From Caenorhabditis remanei (taxonomy: Eukaryota; Nematoda; Chromadorea; Rhabditida; Rhabditidae), in assembly GCF_010183535.1 (NCBI RefSeq), contig NC_071333.1:19838587-19902586 (forward strand): a DNA stretch of 64,000 nt, in the 5' to 3' direction. Numbering within the stretch: position 1 is the first letter of the stretch; each line of letters begins with the position of its first letter. The notes beneath the pieces were generated by a model. It saw only the letters and a program-made list of their open reading frames with translations, was not told the origin of the DNA and ran no database searches. Shown here piece after piece: positions 45,337 through 55,700 of this stretch. Made by a program: the position numbers and the translations under genes.

Positions 45337-46735
45337 ATGCCAGCTGATCCACAAGCCGCAATTGTAAGTGCATTTTTTCAAGTCAACCAGAAAAAGTACT
45401 GAAGTCCTAGAATTTTTATTTTCTGACCGCCCGTAAACTACAATGATCCAAACTTGTCCAAAATCGGCATTAAATTATCAACATATCCAGCTTTTGATTG
45501 GATTTGGAATGTTTAGTCAAAAACTATATTTTCTCGAAAAAATTTCAAAAAATTACAAGAAAAAATTGTTTTTCGAAACATGTTTCAAATAGGCAAAGCG
45601 AACCGGACCAAGAATATGTTCGATTTTGGCCCGGCCCGTGACAAGTTTGCAATGAACATATTCCAGGTAAATGCCAAAGCAGCAAAGGAACTCGGATATA
45701 CACATTTGAAATATTTGCAAGACGGTGGATTCAGTCATGTTTCCCTCGTAAAAAAGAATGGTGATAACACAGAAGTCGTCATGAAACGTCTGACCGCCAA
45801 AGGACAAGACGTTTGTGAAGCCGAATGCCTCATTCATGGGACAATGAGTCAATCGGGCAACCGAAACATTATAAAATATATCACAGATGATGATTATAAA
45901 GGAGATAAGATCATTTTTGTGGAGTACGCGAATGAGAGTGATCTAAAAGATCACATCCCGTTCGGGTTAAGTCCGAAAACCGTGAATATGTTTTTCAAGG
46001 ACTTACTCTCGGGTCTAAAACATATTCACACTCTCGGCCATTGCCACCGAGATATTAAGAGCGAAAACTTATTTATATCAAACGGTATGTTCAACAAGCA
46101 GACGTTAGTACTTCTAATTTTCGTTTTCAGGCGTGCTGAAAATCGGAGATTTCGGTCTTGCCGTCAGATTCCGATTCGATGGCACAGCATCAAAGGTTCG
46201 GAGCGGATATGGAACCAAGATTACGTTCGCGCCCGAGAATTTTGAGAAGGATCGTGTCGATGGCCCAGCTTTGGATGTTTGGTCAGCAGGAATCGTCCTT
46301 GTCAACATGCTGACCAACAAGCTCCCATGGAAAAGAGCACAACCGTAAGTTGTCCCAAATCTTCGTACTAAGTCTCTTCGAAATTGTTTTTCAGAATAGA
46401 TTCTGATTTCTCTAAATATCTCGCGGACCCTAAATGGAATGCACCAGAATTCAAAAAGATCGAAGAGTCTTCTTGCGACGGTCCGAGAATCATGAGTGAG
46501 TTTTTTCTTTCTATTTCACAACTTTACGTTTTGATTTTTATATTTAAAAATATCTATTTCAGAATTAATCCGAAAAATTCTTCAAGTTGATGTCTCCAAA
46601 AGAATCTCGGTGGAAGAGATTCTTCAAGATGAATGGGTCACCAACTTTAGAAGAACTTACGAACAGAAAATACTGGAGGAAGCAGCGGAACTTCCATCAA
46701 AGCGCATTCGTAACGTAAGAAATTCTCACCAATAA
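45337..46735 (+). CDS. CHK1-like Ser/Thr protein kinase, five exons (310 aa)
   Basis: Exons 45337-45363, 45667-46084, 46131-46344, 46395-46495 and 46563-46735, all phase-matched. Exon 2 is started at the tattccag acceptor because only this keeps phase with exon 1; the upstream open sequence (45580-45666) is a GC-rich repeat. Kinase motifs: VMK Lys49, Glu62, HRDIKSEN Asp138, DFG Asp155, FAPENF, DVWSAGIVLVNMLTNKLPW, DVSKRISVEEILQDEW. The Gly-rich loop is degenerate (LQDGGFSHV, with only part of GxGxxG). The order and the WNAPEFKKI...LIRKILQ tail match the CHK1 subfamily. It lacks a CHK1 regulatory tail and ends basic (PSKRIRNVRN). It is a relative of the single-exon kinase at 16754 but clearly diverged. 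Probably active, with some doubt because of the loop. Confidence 0.85.
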
Positions 46736-47576
46736 TGATAATAACTCCTCAAATATCATTCTGCTAAATGTCATGTTTTTCAAAGCTTCAAGTTATTATT
46801 TTTCAAATCTCGATTGCAATCTCTTGTGTTCAAACTTCTCTCCTTACCATTATGTACTCGTTCCCTGTTTTTTCCCATAATTTTTTCATTGCATGTCGTC
46901 CGCTATTCTTCCTTCATATCCATACAGTTATTTTCCTCCTTTGACGACCTGCAATCTTTTTTTTGTTTTCGGTTGTTTTCTAATTTTTTTCTGTTTTCTT
47001 GTAACTTATCAAAAATTTATAATGCTATGTCATTTCCTTGTACACCAAATTGGTGAAATGAACTTGCCAAATATCCTATGAACCCAGGTTTTAAAGAAAA
47101 GGAAATTGGAAGCTCCCTACGCTCCCATGAATCGTGTTAAAGTCGTGAATCGTGTTAAACATGAATCGTGTTAAACTCGCATAGATTTGGTTTGTATGGG
47201 TCTCGTAGTTGGGTAAAAACTTTATTTTACTACGGTTTTTCATGTTTGCAACTATGAGACCCTTCCGAACAAATTCCATAAGCCTCTAACACCTCCCGGC
47301 GGTCTATGCTCCAGGGGGTACAATGCTCAAGGGGACAATGAAATGAAAATTTCATTGTCCCCTTGAGTATAACTTGGTGGCCCCTCCCGGCAAATGTTCG
47401 TGAACCGATAATGGCTCCTTTTTGGAAAAAAAGTGTAGTGGTGACGTTGTGTCTTCCGTTAATGGTTGTTTGCCATCCGTGAAGGAATTTTCTTGAGACA
47501 ATGCGCTCGAGAGAGTGTGTTAATGTGGGAGACGTAGATTTAGTCGGACTGTAATATAGTGGCAATTCAGACGTTC
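46736..47576. other. intergenic with short repeats and a hairpin
   Basis: aatcgtgttaaa recurs as a roughly 19-bp tandem repeat at about 47130-47178. A perfect 19-bp stem (ctcaaggggacaatgaaat, 47326-47344 with 47349-47367) has a 4-nt loop. No gene is supported. Confidence 0.5.
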
Positions 47577-47584
47577 GAAGATAG

Positions 47585-47934
47585 GGCTCCGGGACATTTC
47601 GCCACTAGACGTTTCGCCACCGGACGTTTCGCCACCAGACATTTCGCCACCGGACATTTCGCCACCAGACATTTCGCCACCAGACGTTTCGCCACCAAAA
47701 AATGAAGAATTTGCGAAGCTTTATAAGGAAGAAAAAGCTTTGTAGGGGGGAGAAACATACCATTAGTACGCATTGGTTATGCTAATTAAAGTGATGTGTT
47801 TTTTTCCCTATAAAGCTTCGGAAATTCTTCATTTTTTGGTGGCGAAACGTCTGGTGGCGAAATGTCCGGTGGCGAAATGTCTGGTGGCGAAACGTCCGGT
47901 GGCGAAACGTCTAGTGGCGAAATGTCCCGGAGCC
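47585..47934. mobile_element. 350-bp MITE with 8-bp target duplication
   Basis: The 8-mer gaagatag flanks both sides (47577-47584 and 47935-47942). Terminal inverted repeats start ggctccgggacatttcgcca. The arms are runs of a roughly 17-bp unit, gccaccagacgtttc and variants, inverted about a short AT core. An 8-bp duplication suggests mobilisation by a hAT-type transposase. Confidence 0.88.
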
Positions 47935-47942
47935 GAAGATAG

Positions 47943-49006
47943 AACAGATGCGTTGAACAGCAATTTAATAATTTCATTTGTTGTTAAAGTTGAATTTTTA
48001 AAAGTTGTGACTATGGCAGCGTATAATGTAGTCGACTATAATATTTTGGACGGAATAATGTAACTTAATGCAAATGGCCATACTTTTATACTTTTTATTT
48101 AGAAGAAGAATGTTAATATAATTTTAATAAGACACAGATGGAATAAAAACAAAAGAACTTGAGAAGAAAATACTGGTAACATTACAAACACTGAAAATGG
48201 AAAGGCAAGACTAGGTATTGTTGTCAAGTTATTGATTTAGTGGAAAAGGGAAATAAGAGATGCGACAAAATCAAATTATAATACGCAGGGATATGATTGT
48301 GTAAATATAAGATATTGAAGGAGAGGGAACAATTTCAATACTTGAACGAAGAAAGCAGGGAGGGGGAGGAGGTTGAAAATGGGGATTGTGTGGAAATTAG
48401 GATAAGAAGAGAATCAGGATGGGCCAATGTAAAAGTGAGAGACGAACAGGTGTATCCGAGACAGAGATACAATCTGTGGAACTTTTTTGACATAAGCTAT
48501 AGACCGTGTTTGAGAGTACATCAATTGAGGTGGATTTTGAGGATTGACAAAAGATAAGAAAGCAAATGAGAGATAGGAGGGGAACGGAAGACTGGTAGTG
48601 AATGTGAACAAACTGTAGATCGACGAATGAGCGGGGAAACTGAGAATGAAGAGATCTCGGTGAACAATGTCAATCAACATAACGGAACAAAACGGAACAG
48701 AGTGGTGTTACCATGAACTTTGGAGTCTTACGAGCTTGAAGAATAGACGATGGTGGAGGACTGAAAAAAATGTTATTTTACATTAAAATCAGTTGGAAAG
48801 TATAACTTTTACCTCTCGAAGAAAAGTCTCAGACATAGAGCATGGGAGTGTTGAATGTTCAATGATGAAGTAAGAATTTTGCTTCTGAAATTAGAAATCA
48901 CTAATAGATGAATAAAAAAAAAAAACTACCCGATTTTGTGGATTTTGACAAAGATTAGGCTGGATACTGGTAATGATTGAGGAGGGCTCACTGGTGCCAA
49001 CGAAAT
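47943..49006. other. intergenic, nothing supported
   Basis: An 86-codon frame at 48297-48557 has no family or splice partners. Confidence 0.35.
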
Positions 49007-52000
49007 TTAGCAGGAAGAGGAAGTAGATGGAGATGGGCCTGCATGGTTCTGAAAGAATAACTTTTACTTTGAAGAAAAATTAATTCATCTTACCAATAGA
49101 CCCGCTTTTTTAAGCTCAGCATCAATTTGTTGAAGAGTTATTTGTGAAGAGAAGATTGCCATAGTGTCGCATGAATAGTTCAAACGATTTTTTTCTTGAA
49201 AATTCATCCATTCATCCCGAGAATTTGTTATTGAATTGGGAAGAATGAGAGCATCCTTCTCCATGGCGGCGACTCGTCTATAAGTTCTTTTTTCAACCAA
49301 TTGTATATCAAGAATTGGATGTTTGTTTGACTTTTCCAGAGTAATTTGTTCGGTCAGATAATCGTACAGGTCTTTGGCTATGGCTTTTTTTTCTTCTTCA
49401 TTGTCTATGACTCCCATGTCCTTGATCTTTGGATAGCTCTCCAACTTTTTTGCAACAATTGCATTCCAGTATCCATCATCACACATGAGGTTGTCCATGA
49501 GTTTGAACAAATCCGCATCTACTGGCCCAGTGTACTTCTGTTCGACCTTGAGTAGAATTCCTCTTTCTTCCCCATCCTGAAGAAGTTTGAAGTACCACGC
49601 AATAAGCTGTTCTTGAGACAGGATCGTTTGGTAGGCAGGACGACCTTTTAGTAAATAGTACTTTGATGGCTTTGGTGGACATGCCCATAAACTTGAATTG
49701 GTGTAGCCGATCTTCTTCGCGTATTCCAGATACGACAAAAGAATTGAATTATGAACAGCAGCTCGTTGATTTCTGTCGTTGATGAAGCTGACGGTATCCA
49801 AATATTTGAACGAGCAGAGACCAGATTTGAAAGGGCTCGTGTATTCGTTCAGAATTATTCCGCAAAACAAAATTTCTTTGTCTTCCTTCTCCATGAACAC
49901 TAAAACCATCCTGTTCCTCATTGTTTGATTCGGCAGAGGCTGTTCCATTTGTAGATAGAAATGTTTGATAATTTCTTCAAATTCGACACTCATCTCATTA
50001 GTGAGGAAGCTTCGAACTTTGAATGGATGCCTTGGTCCCACCCATTTCTTCATATTTTCCTCCATGAAGTTGGAGAACTCGTTGGCAGGGATGTCTGTTG
50101 AGCGAATCCATTTTGTCATGCCTACAGAAGTTCTGCAAGAGCACTCCTCCCCTGCTCCAAGCTTCCTCGCTCCGATTTCTCTGCATGGATGATGGTAATA
50201 TTGACCGCAACTGTTGCATTTTATTAGTGGGTAATCATCAATAATTCTTCCACAACAAAATCCAGCCTCTACGTAGTGGAGTCGACAGATTTCTAGGACC
50301 TGAAAACAAAATAGTTTGAGGGCTGAAATTATAATGAAGAAATATTTCTGTCGGACGTTAAACTACGGCACCGGTCAAAACTATATTTGCGTTTTTCAGT
50401 TGAAAAAGTCCAATCTTAAGATTGTGTCATAGTAAAACTAACTGTCCTACAAAATAACGTTTTATGGATCAAACAGACCAAAAAATTTGTACGGACGTTC
50501 CCTAGCAAGTTACATAATAACAAAGTGAATCCAATCGACCAATTACAGTGCAAAAAGTCCGATTTTTGAGCTGTCCGCTTAGAATCACTATAACGCTCTA
50601 GAAAGTGCCCGTACAGAAACGTTCAAAAACGGAGCTTTATAGCGCTCAAAATGAAACTAGTTGGGACGTCCCGCGTTCCCGTCTCGCGCGTCCCGGATTG
50701 TTATAGAACGGTTAAGAATGAACCTATATTTTTGAAACTTAAGGAATCGCATCCCAAGCTATGGTTTCAGACTCTGTGAAAGCTTCACTATTCTCCGACC
50801 AAAATTGACTGTTTTCCAAAATGACTCGAAAAGAATATCTTCTTCCGAGCGCTAGAACTCTACTTTCGATCTGTTCGATCCATAAAACATTTATTTTGTG
50901 GGAGAAATTGTCTTACTATGGCACACTCTTAAAGTTGGACATTTTAAACTGAAAAAAGCAAAATATGATAACTTTTTGATCGGTATTGTATTTCTAAAAT
51001 AAAAAACCAAGAAGACTAGTGACAAACGATAAAATTAACGTGTTTTCTAAAATTTCTTTTGATGTTTTTAGCAAGATTCAATCAGTAATAAACAAATTGC
51101 AAAGTGTGCGATAGATACTAACCTTCTTGATTTTCTCTTCTTTAATTCTTTCTTTCAATCCTTCTAATACAATCTTCATCAGTTCGGTTTCTTCATCCAT
51201 TCTTATGATATTTCTCAAAATAACTCGGAGATCTGCCTGAAGTGTCTGGTCTTTCTCCTCATCCCTTAATTTCAAAAGCAGAGCTTCAACTTTTTGTCGA
51301 GGAGTCATAGAAGTTGCGGGTTTGTTGGCTGCACCCTTCTGTTCTTTCTTATTTTTTATTTGAAGTGTTTCCGTAGGCTTTCTGTTGTTATTTTTCCCTT
51401 TTCTTCCGGTTTGGGAGATTTGGTTGGTACTCCTCAACTCCTCCTTTTCAGCTTCTTCAGGTTCTTGGCATTTTGAATCTTCAGACAGCTCCTCAGCTGC
51501 AGCTTTCTGTAGTTCAACCGAGTTCTCTGAAATTTTTGGTATGTGAGTATGAAAAAAAAAAATTGGTAGTCCAGCTACATAAGGTAATATTAAACTTTCA
51601 GAGTTTGCTCAACTTACCACTCTCCATAGCTGGTGTCACTGATTCTTTTTCTTTTCCCAGAGTGAGAGGCTCATGCTGACTTGAGATCGCCACTTTTCTC
51701 GACTTTGCTTGGTTCCCTGAACATTGAAAGAGTAATTTATGGAAAAGCGACTTTAATTTAACATTAGAGTGAATTTGTTGTAACTCAAACATCCAAAGTG
51801 TCGTAATTTTTTCTTTTTCTAAGGTAAGCTTTAATCAGTCATTTAATTAAGTACTTACCATTGGACAGAGAACTCGTGGTAACCGATTCAGCGTGAGCCT
51901 CGACTGGATTTTTTTAGAGCATTTAGAACATCTGCAAATACTACATTTCATAGAGTACTTTATTTAAGGCCCAAGGTAATTGGAAATTTTATTTATTTTA

Positions 52001-52683
52001 TTTTGATCAACGTACCACTGTCCACAGTTTTTTCCAGTGGTTCTTTTTTCTTCGACATCGGAGACATCAGCTGGTTTGGGACATCCATCTGATTGGTCAC
52101 TGAGCCTAAAAAATCATAGCGTAAACCTAACAATCTATACTTTGGACATTTTATCAAGTACTTACTGTTAGCAAGTGCTTTTGTGGTCTCCGAGGTATGA
52201 CAGGTCTCAACAGTTTCCAATCGAGTTTCCAGTAGATTCGAGACTGCTGAGAACGTTATAACTTTTTTACCGGTTCAAAGTTTTATTAGATTTTGCTCAA
52301 CGTACATTTGTCCATATTCTCTGTAACGGATTGCTTTAACATGTCTTCATTGTTTTCTGGAGTTGTAACCACTCCATCCCATCTTCTTTTCTTTACTAAT
52401 GGCTCTCCAGTTGTTCTCGCAGCCGACACCAAACCTTCATTATTTGCTCTTTCCTTCTTCCGAATTAGAGGATTTATCACATAATATTTTTTCTGAAAGT
52501 ATAATTATTATACTAAAACAACTAGAATACTATAATTCAAATAAGAAATTAGAATTTTTAAATCGATATTTTGAAAAAAAACCTTACCTTTGAAATAGGT
52601 TTGTTCAACCATGGAATGCTACTAAAACGCCGGACAACCTCATCAATTTGGATATCTTCGTCATTCAAAAGTGAGGAATCCAT
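49007..52683 (-). CDS. cbp-like: KAT11 (CBP/p300-type) histone acetyltransferase paralogue (749 aa)
   Basis: Exons, in order: 52683-52588, 52492-52306, 52246-52166, 52105-52016, 51903-51859, 51716-51618, 51526-51123, 50299-49094 and 49048-49007, all phase-matched. The large exon encodes a zinc-binding region (AGFCCGR, KCNSCGQYYHHPC, ECSCR) like the CBP RING/PHD. A KAT11 domain follows: YLDTVSF, QRAAVHNSILLSYLEYAKKI, SLWACPP, LIAWYFKLL. Residues matching p300 Asp1399, Arg1410, Trp1436 and Tyr1467 are present (about 502, 513, 539 and 570), so activity is plausible. TAZ, KIX and a bromodomain are not seen, so it is far shorter than CBP. Residues about 63-230 are a low-complexity linker from similar phase-1 exons with recurrent SVT motifs; KKRRW is a likely NLS. 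The last exon follows the donor ttg|gtaaga; without it the protein ends three residues later. The start is taken as ATG 52683 because no good acceptor links it to the upstream exon. Confidence 0.8.
50366..50988. mobile_element. foldback MITE in a KAT11-gene intron (623 bp)
   Basis: Flanked by TA (50364-50365, 50989-50990). Inverted ends cggcaccggtcaaaactat and its counterpart gataactttttgatcggtattg. The arms share tagcaagttac and gagctgtc motifs with the copy at 60655-61109. Confidence 0.7.
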
Positions 52684-52784
52684 AACAAAGGTAAAAAACT
52701 TTCAACCAAATGTTATATAAGAATCAAAAATACCGGAGCTTTAAATTTTTTGTAATCTGAATTAATGGGTAAGAAAGAACTAAC

Positions 52785-55700
52785 CATTCCATACGATTCT
52801 CCGCTTTCCAGTAGTGGGAGCATTTTTCCGAGGCTCGATGACAGGAATTTTTTATATTCACGATTTTGATCCGAAGGATAGCTGTGCGCTCTTTCCAAAG
52901 CATTTTTCGGTTTTGGTGGAGAGACAGCGTCCTGTAAAGAATCACATTGCATTGCCTGAAATCATGACAATAGAAAAGTGGGTTTCACTCGATGTTCGAA
53001 AGATTGATTCAGAGAATAATTCCGAACTGAGCTAGTGAAGCATTTGTCAGAGTTTTTGTAAGTTCCATTGAAGCGCATGTGCGTCCAACTTTCAAAATAA
53101 TCTCCAGAATGCGATTCTATCAGAGGGACGTTTCGAATAGAGAGTGAGCTTTTATTTCTCAATAAGTTTTCCTAGCGTTGAAAATTGTCAAAAATTTATG
53201 ACATTAATTGAAGTGTGCGCAGCATATAGGGGGGGGGGATACGGTAGCTTATAGAACATATATTTAATTATTTGCCTGAAGACAACTTGCACCATCTGTC
53301 AAAACATATCAGAATTGAGCGGAATGCGATTTTTGAAAAGGCGGAAGGCGGGAGGCGGAAAGCGGAATGAAAATTTTTAAAGCGGAAAGCGGGAGACGGA
53401 AGGCGGAAGTAAAAAAAAATTGGCGGAAAGCGGAAGGCGGAAGACGGAAGCAAAATTTTTCGGCGGAGGGCGGAAGGCGGAATGAAAAAGTTGGCGAAAA
53501 CAGGCCTTATTTTGTTGTAAAAAAACTTTTAAAAATGGTTAAATTTGTAATAAATTTCCACCACCTTCTTTCCCAATGGGTAGTAGGTATGGCTGGGCCA
53601 AAAAAAGTGGGCGTGGCTTAAAAAAATGTCCAAAAAATTTTTTGCTTTGCCTCGTGCAACTTTGTTCAAACTTTATATCTTTTTTTGGTAAAAATTGTTA
53701 GTTTTGCTGCAAAAAACTTAAAAATCAGTAAATTCGAGTAGGCGAACAAATATTTCAAGCTGATATCCTCAAGGCGGAAGGCGGAAAAAATTCTTAAAAC
53801 GGCGGAGGCGGAAGGCGGAAAGCGGAAATAGGCAAAAATTTTGCGAAAAGCGGAAGGCGGAAGTCGAAAAAAAACGTGGCGGGAAGCGGAAGGCGGAAGG
53901 CGGAAGGCGGAATACCGCTCAACTCTGAAACATATCCGTTGGGAACCACAGTAAAGAACAAAACAGTGTCCAGGCCCTCTCAAAACAATCATATTTCATA
54001 CTGTAATGGTCATAATTCTAACAACTTACGAGATTTTCCTCAGGCATATTGAACGCACTGTTTAGGGTGCTCATTCTTGGATTTCGGGTAGGTTCGGTCA
54101 ACAAACGGGAAACGACTTCTGATGTCATTTTTCTGTGTTCAACTTCTGAAAAAGCGTGAGTTCAAGAAGTAACCGGTTACCGTAAAACCTTTAATAGTGC
54201 CCCCAGCAAAGTCTATATACAGTGCGCGTCATAAATATGCGCCACCCCCCAAAATCGGTGTTTTCGGAAAAGAGAGTTATTTTTCTGGGAAATCGTTATT
54301 AAAATCGAATTCAGCGTATAAGAAAACCTATATTCCCAAGTTTTGTAAAAAAAAATGTCGAAAAATACGTCCAGACCACTAAAAAGTCGCTAAAACGGCC
54401 GCGTCATAAATATACGCCACCTCCCAAAAAATGAGAAATAGTTCAAATTTTTCCGATTTTCTTCAAATTTTTTGAAGAAATTTGTTTATGAAACAGAATT
54501 TAATGATGTTTCGGAATACTTCCTTGATAGTTCTCAAAAAAATGTCTCTGAAATTTTGAAATTTCAGCACATTTAGAAGATTTTTATGATTTTTGAGAAA
54601 TTACAGTAATTTTCAGGTATCAAAGTAGAGTACTTGTCTGTTCTTTAACATTTTTAAAACCTACAGCACTAAATCTTCCCATTTCAAACTTTTTTGAAGC
54701 CCAAAATTGATATTCCAGGTCTTATTTTAATCAATTCAGGCAACTCGAGTTTACTAGGTCTGTCAGCTTTGCGAGATGTAGGATAGGAATGAGATTTCGG
54801 GCGACCTGGAGGATCGTGTATTGGTTGAAACCGCACGAAACCCCTGTTTCCTACTTTGAACAGTTCAAAACATTCATAATTTACCGTGATCCTCCCCGGG
54901 GAAAACCTCTAGCTCTCCACAGGTTTATTGTAGTTGACATCAAAACACTAATCTAACTAAGGCAGCTTATCTCACCTACTCATCTTGTTTATAAGCAAAA
55001 TATGGCATTATTTGCGTAGTTTTGGTCAATTATGCATGCCACCATGAGCAATTGAGAGTCTGATAAGAACATACAGGCGATTTCTAGGCCGAACAGGTGT
55101 GAAACAAATCTATAACACATGGTAGGTTCTTTCGCTCGTTTGAAAGGCTCTCAGTGGATCTAACCAAGGGTAGATTTCCAAGACATATAGGCAAATTGAA
55201 TAAACAAACACAAAATTAAGGGTTTCGTGCGGTTTCAACCAATACACGATCCTCCAGGTCGCCCGAAATCTCATTCCTATCCTACATCTCGAAAAGCTGA
55301 CAGACCTATTAAACTCGAGTTGCCTGAATTGATTACAATAAGACCTGGAATATCAATTTTGGGCTTCAAAAAAGTTTGAAATGGGAAGATTTAGTGCTGT
55401 AGGTTTTAAAAATGTTAAAGAACAGACAAGTACTCTACTTTGATACCTGAAAATTACTGTAATTTCTCAAAAATCATGAAAATCTTCTAAATGTGCTGAA
55501 ATTTCAAAATTTCAGAGACATTTTTTTGAGAACTATCAAGGAAGTATTCCGAAACATCATCAAATTCTGTTTCATAAACAAATTTCTCCAAAAAATTTGA
55601 AGAAAATCGGAAAAATTTGAACTATTTCTCATTTTTTGGGAGGTGGCGTATATTTATGACGCGGCCGTTTTAGCGACTTTTTAGTGGTCCGGACGTATTT

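Noticed and set aside
45593..45666. Exon 2 of the second kinase starting at 45593
   Set aside because: It breaks phase with exon 1 and lies in a GC-rich repeat; the acceptor at 45666 keeps the frame.
47567..48063. Frames repeating [10 protein letters not shown] or [10 protein letters not shown]
   Set aside because: Direct translation of the 17-bp MITE units with TSD on both sides; not a gene.
53268..53992. Frames rich in FRLPPSAFR or GRRKAE
   Set aside because: Low-complexity translation of the ggcggaa repeat arrays of the hAT-like element.
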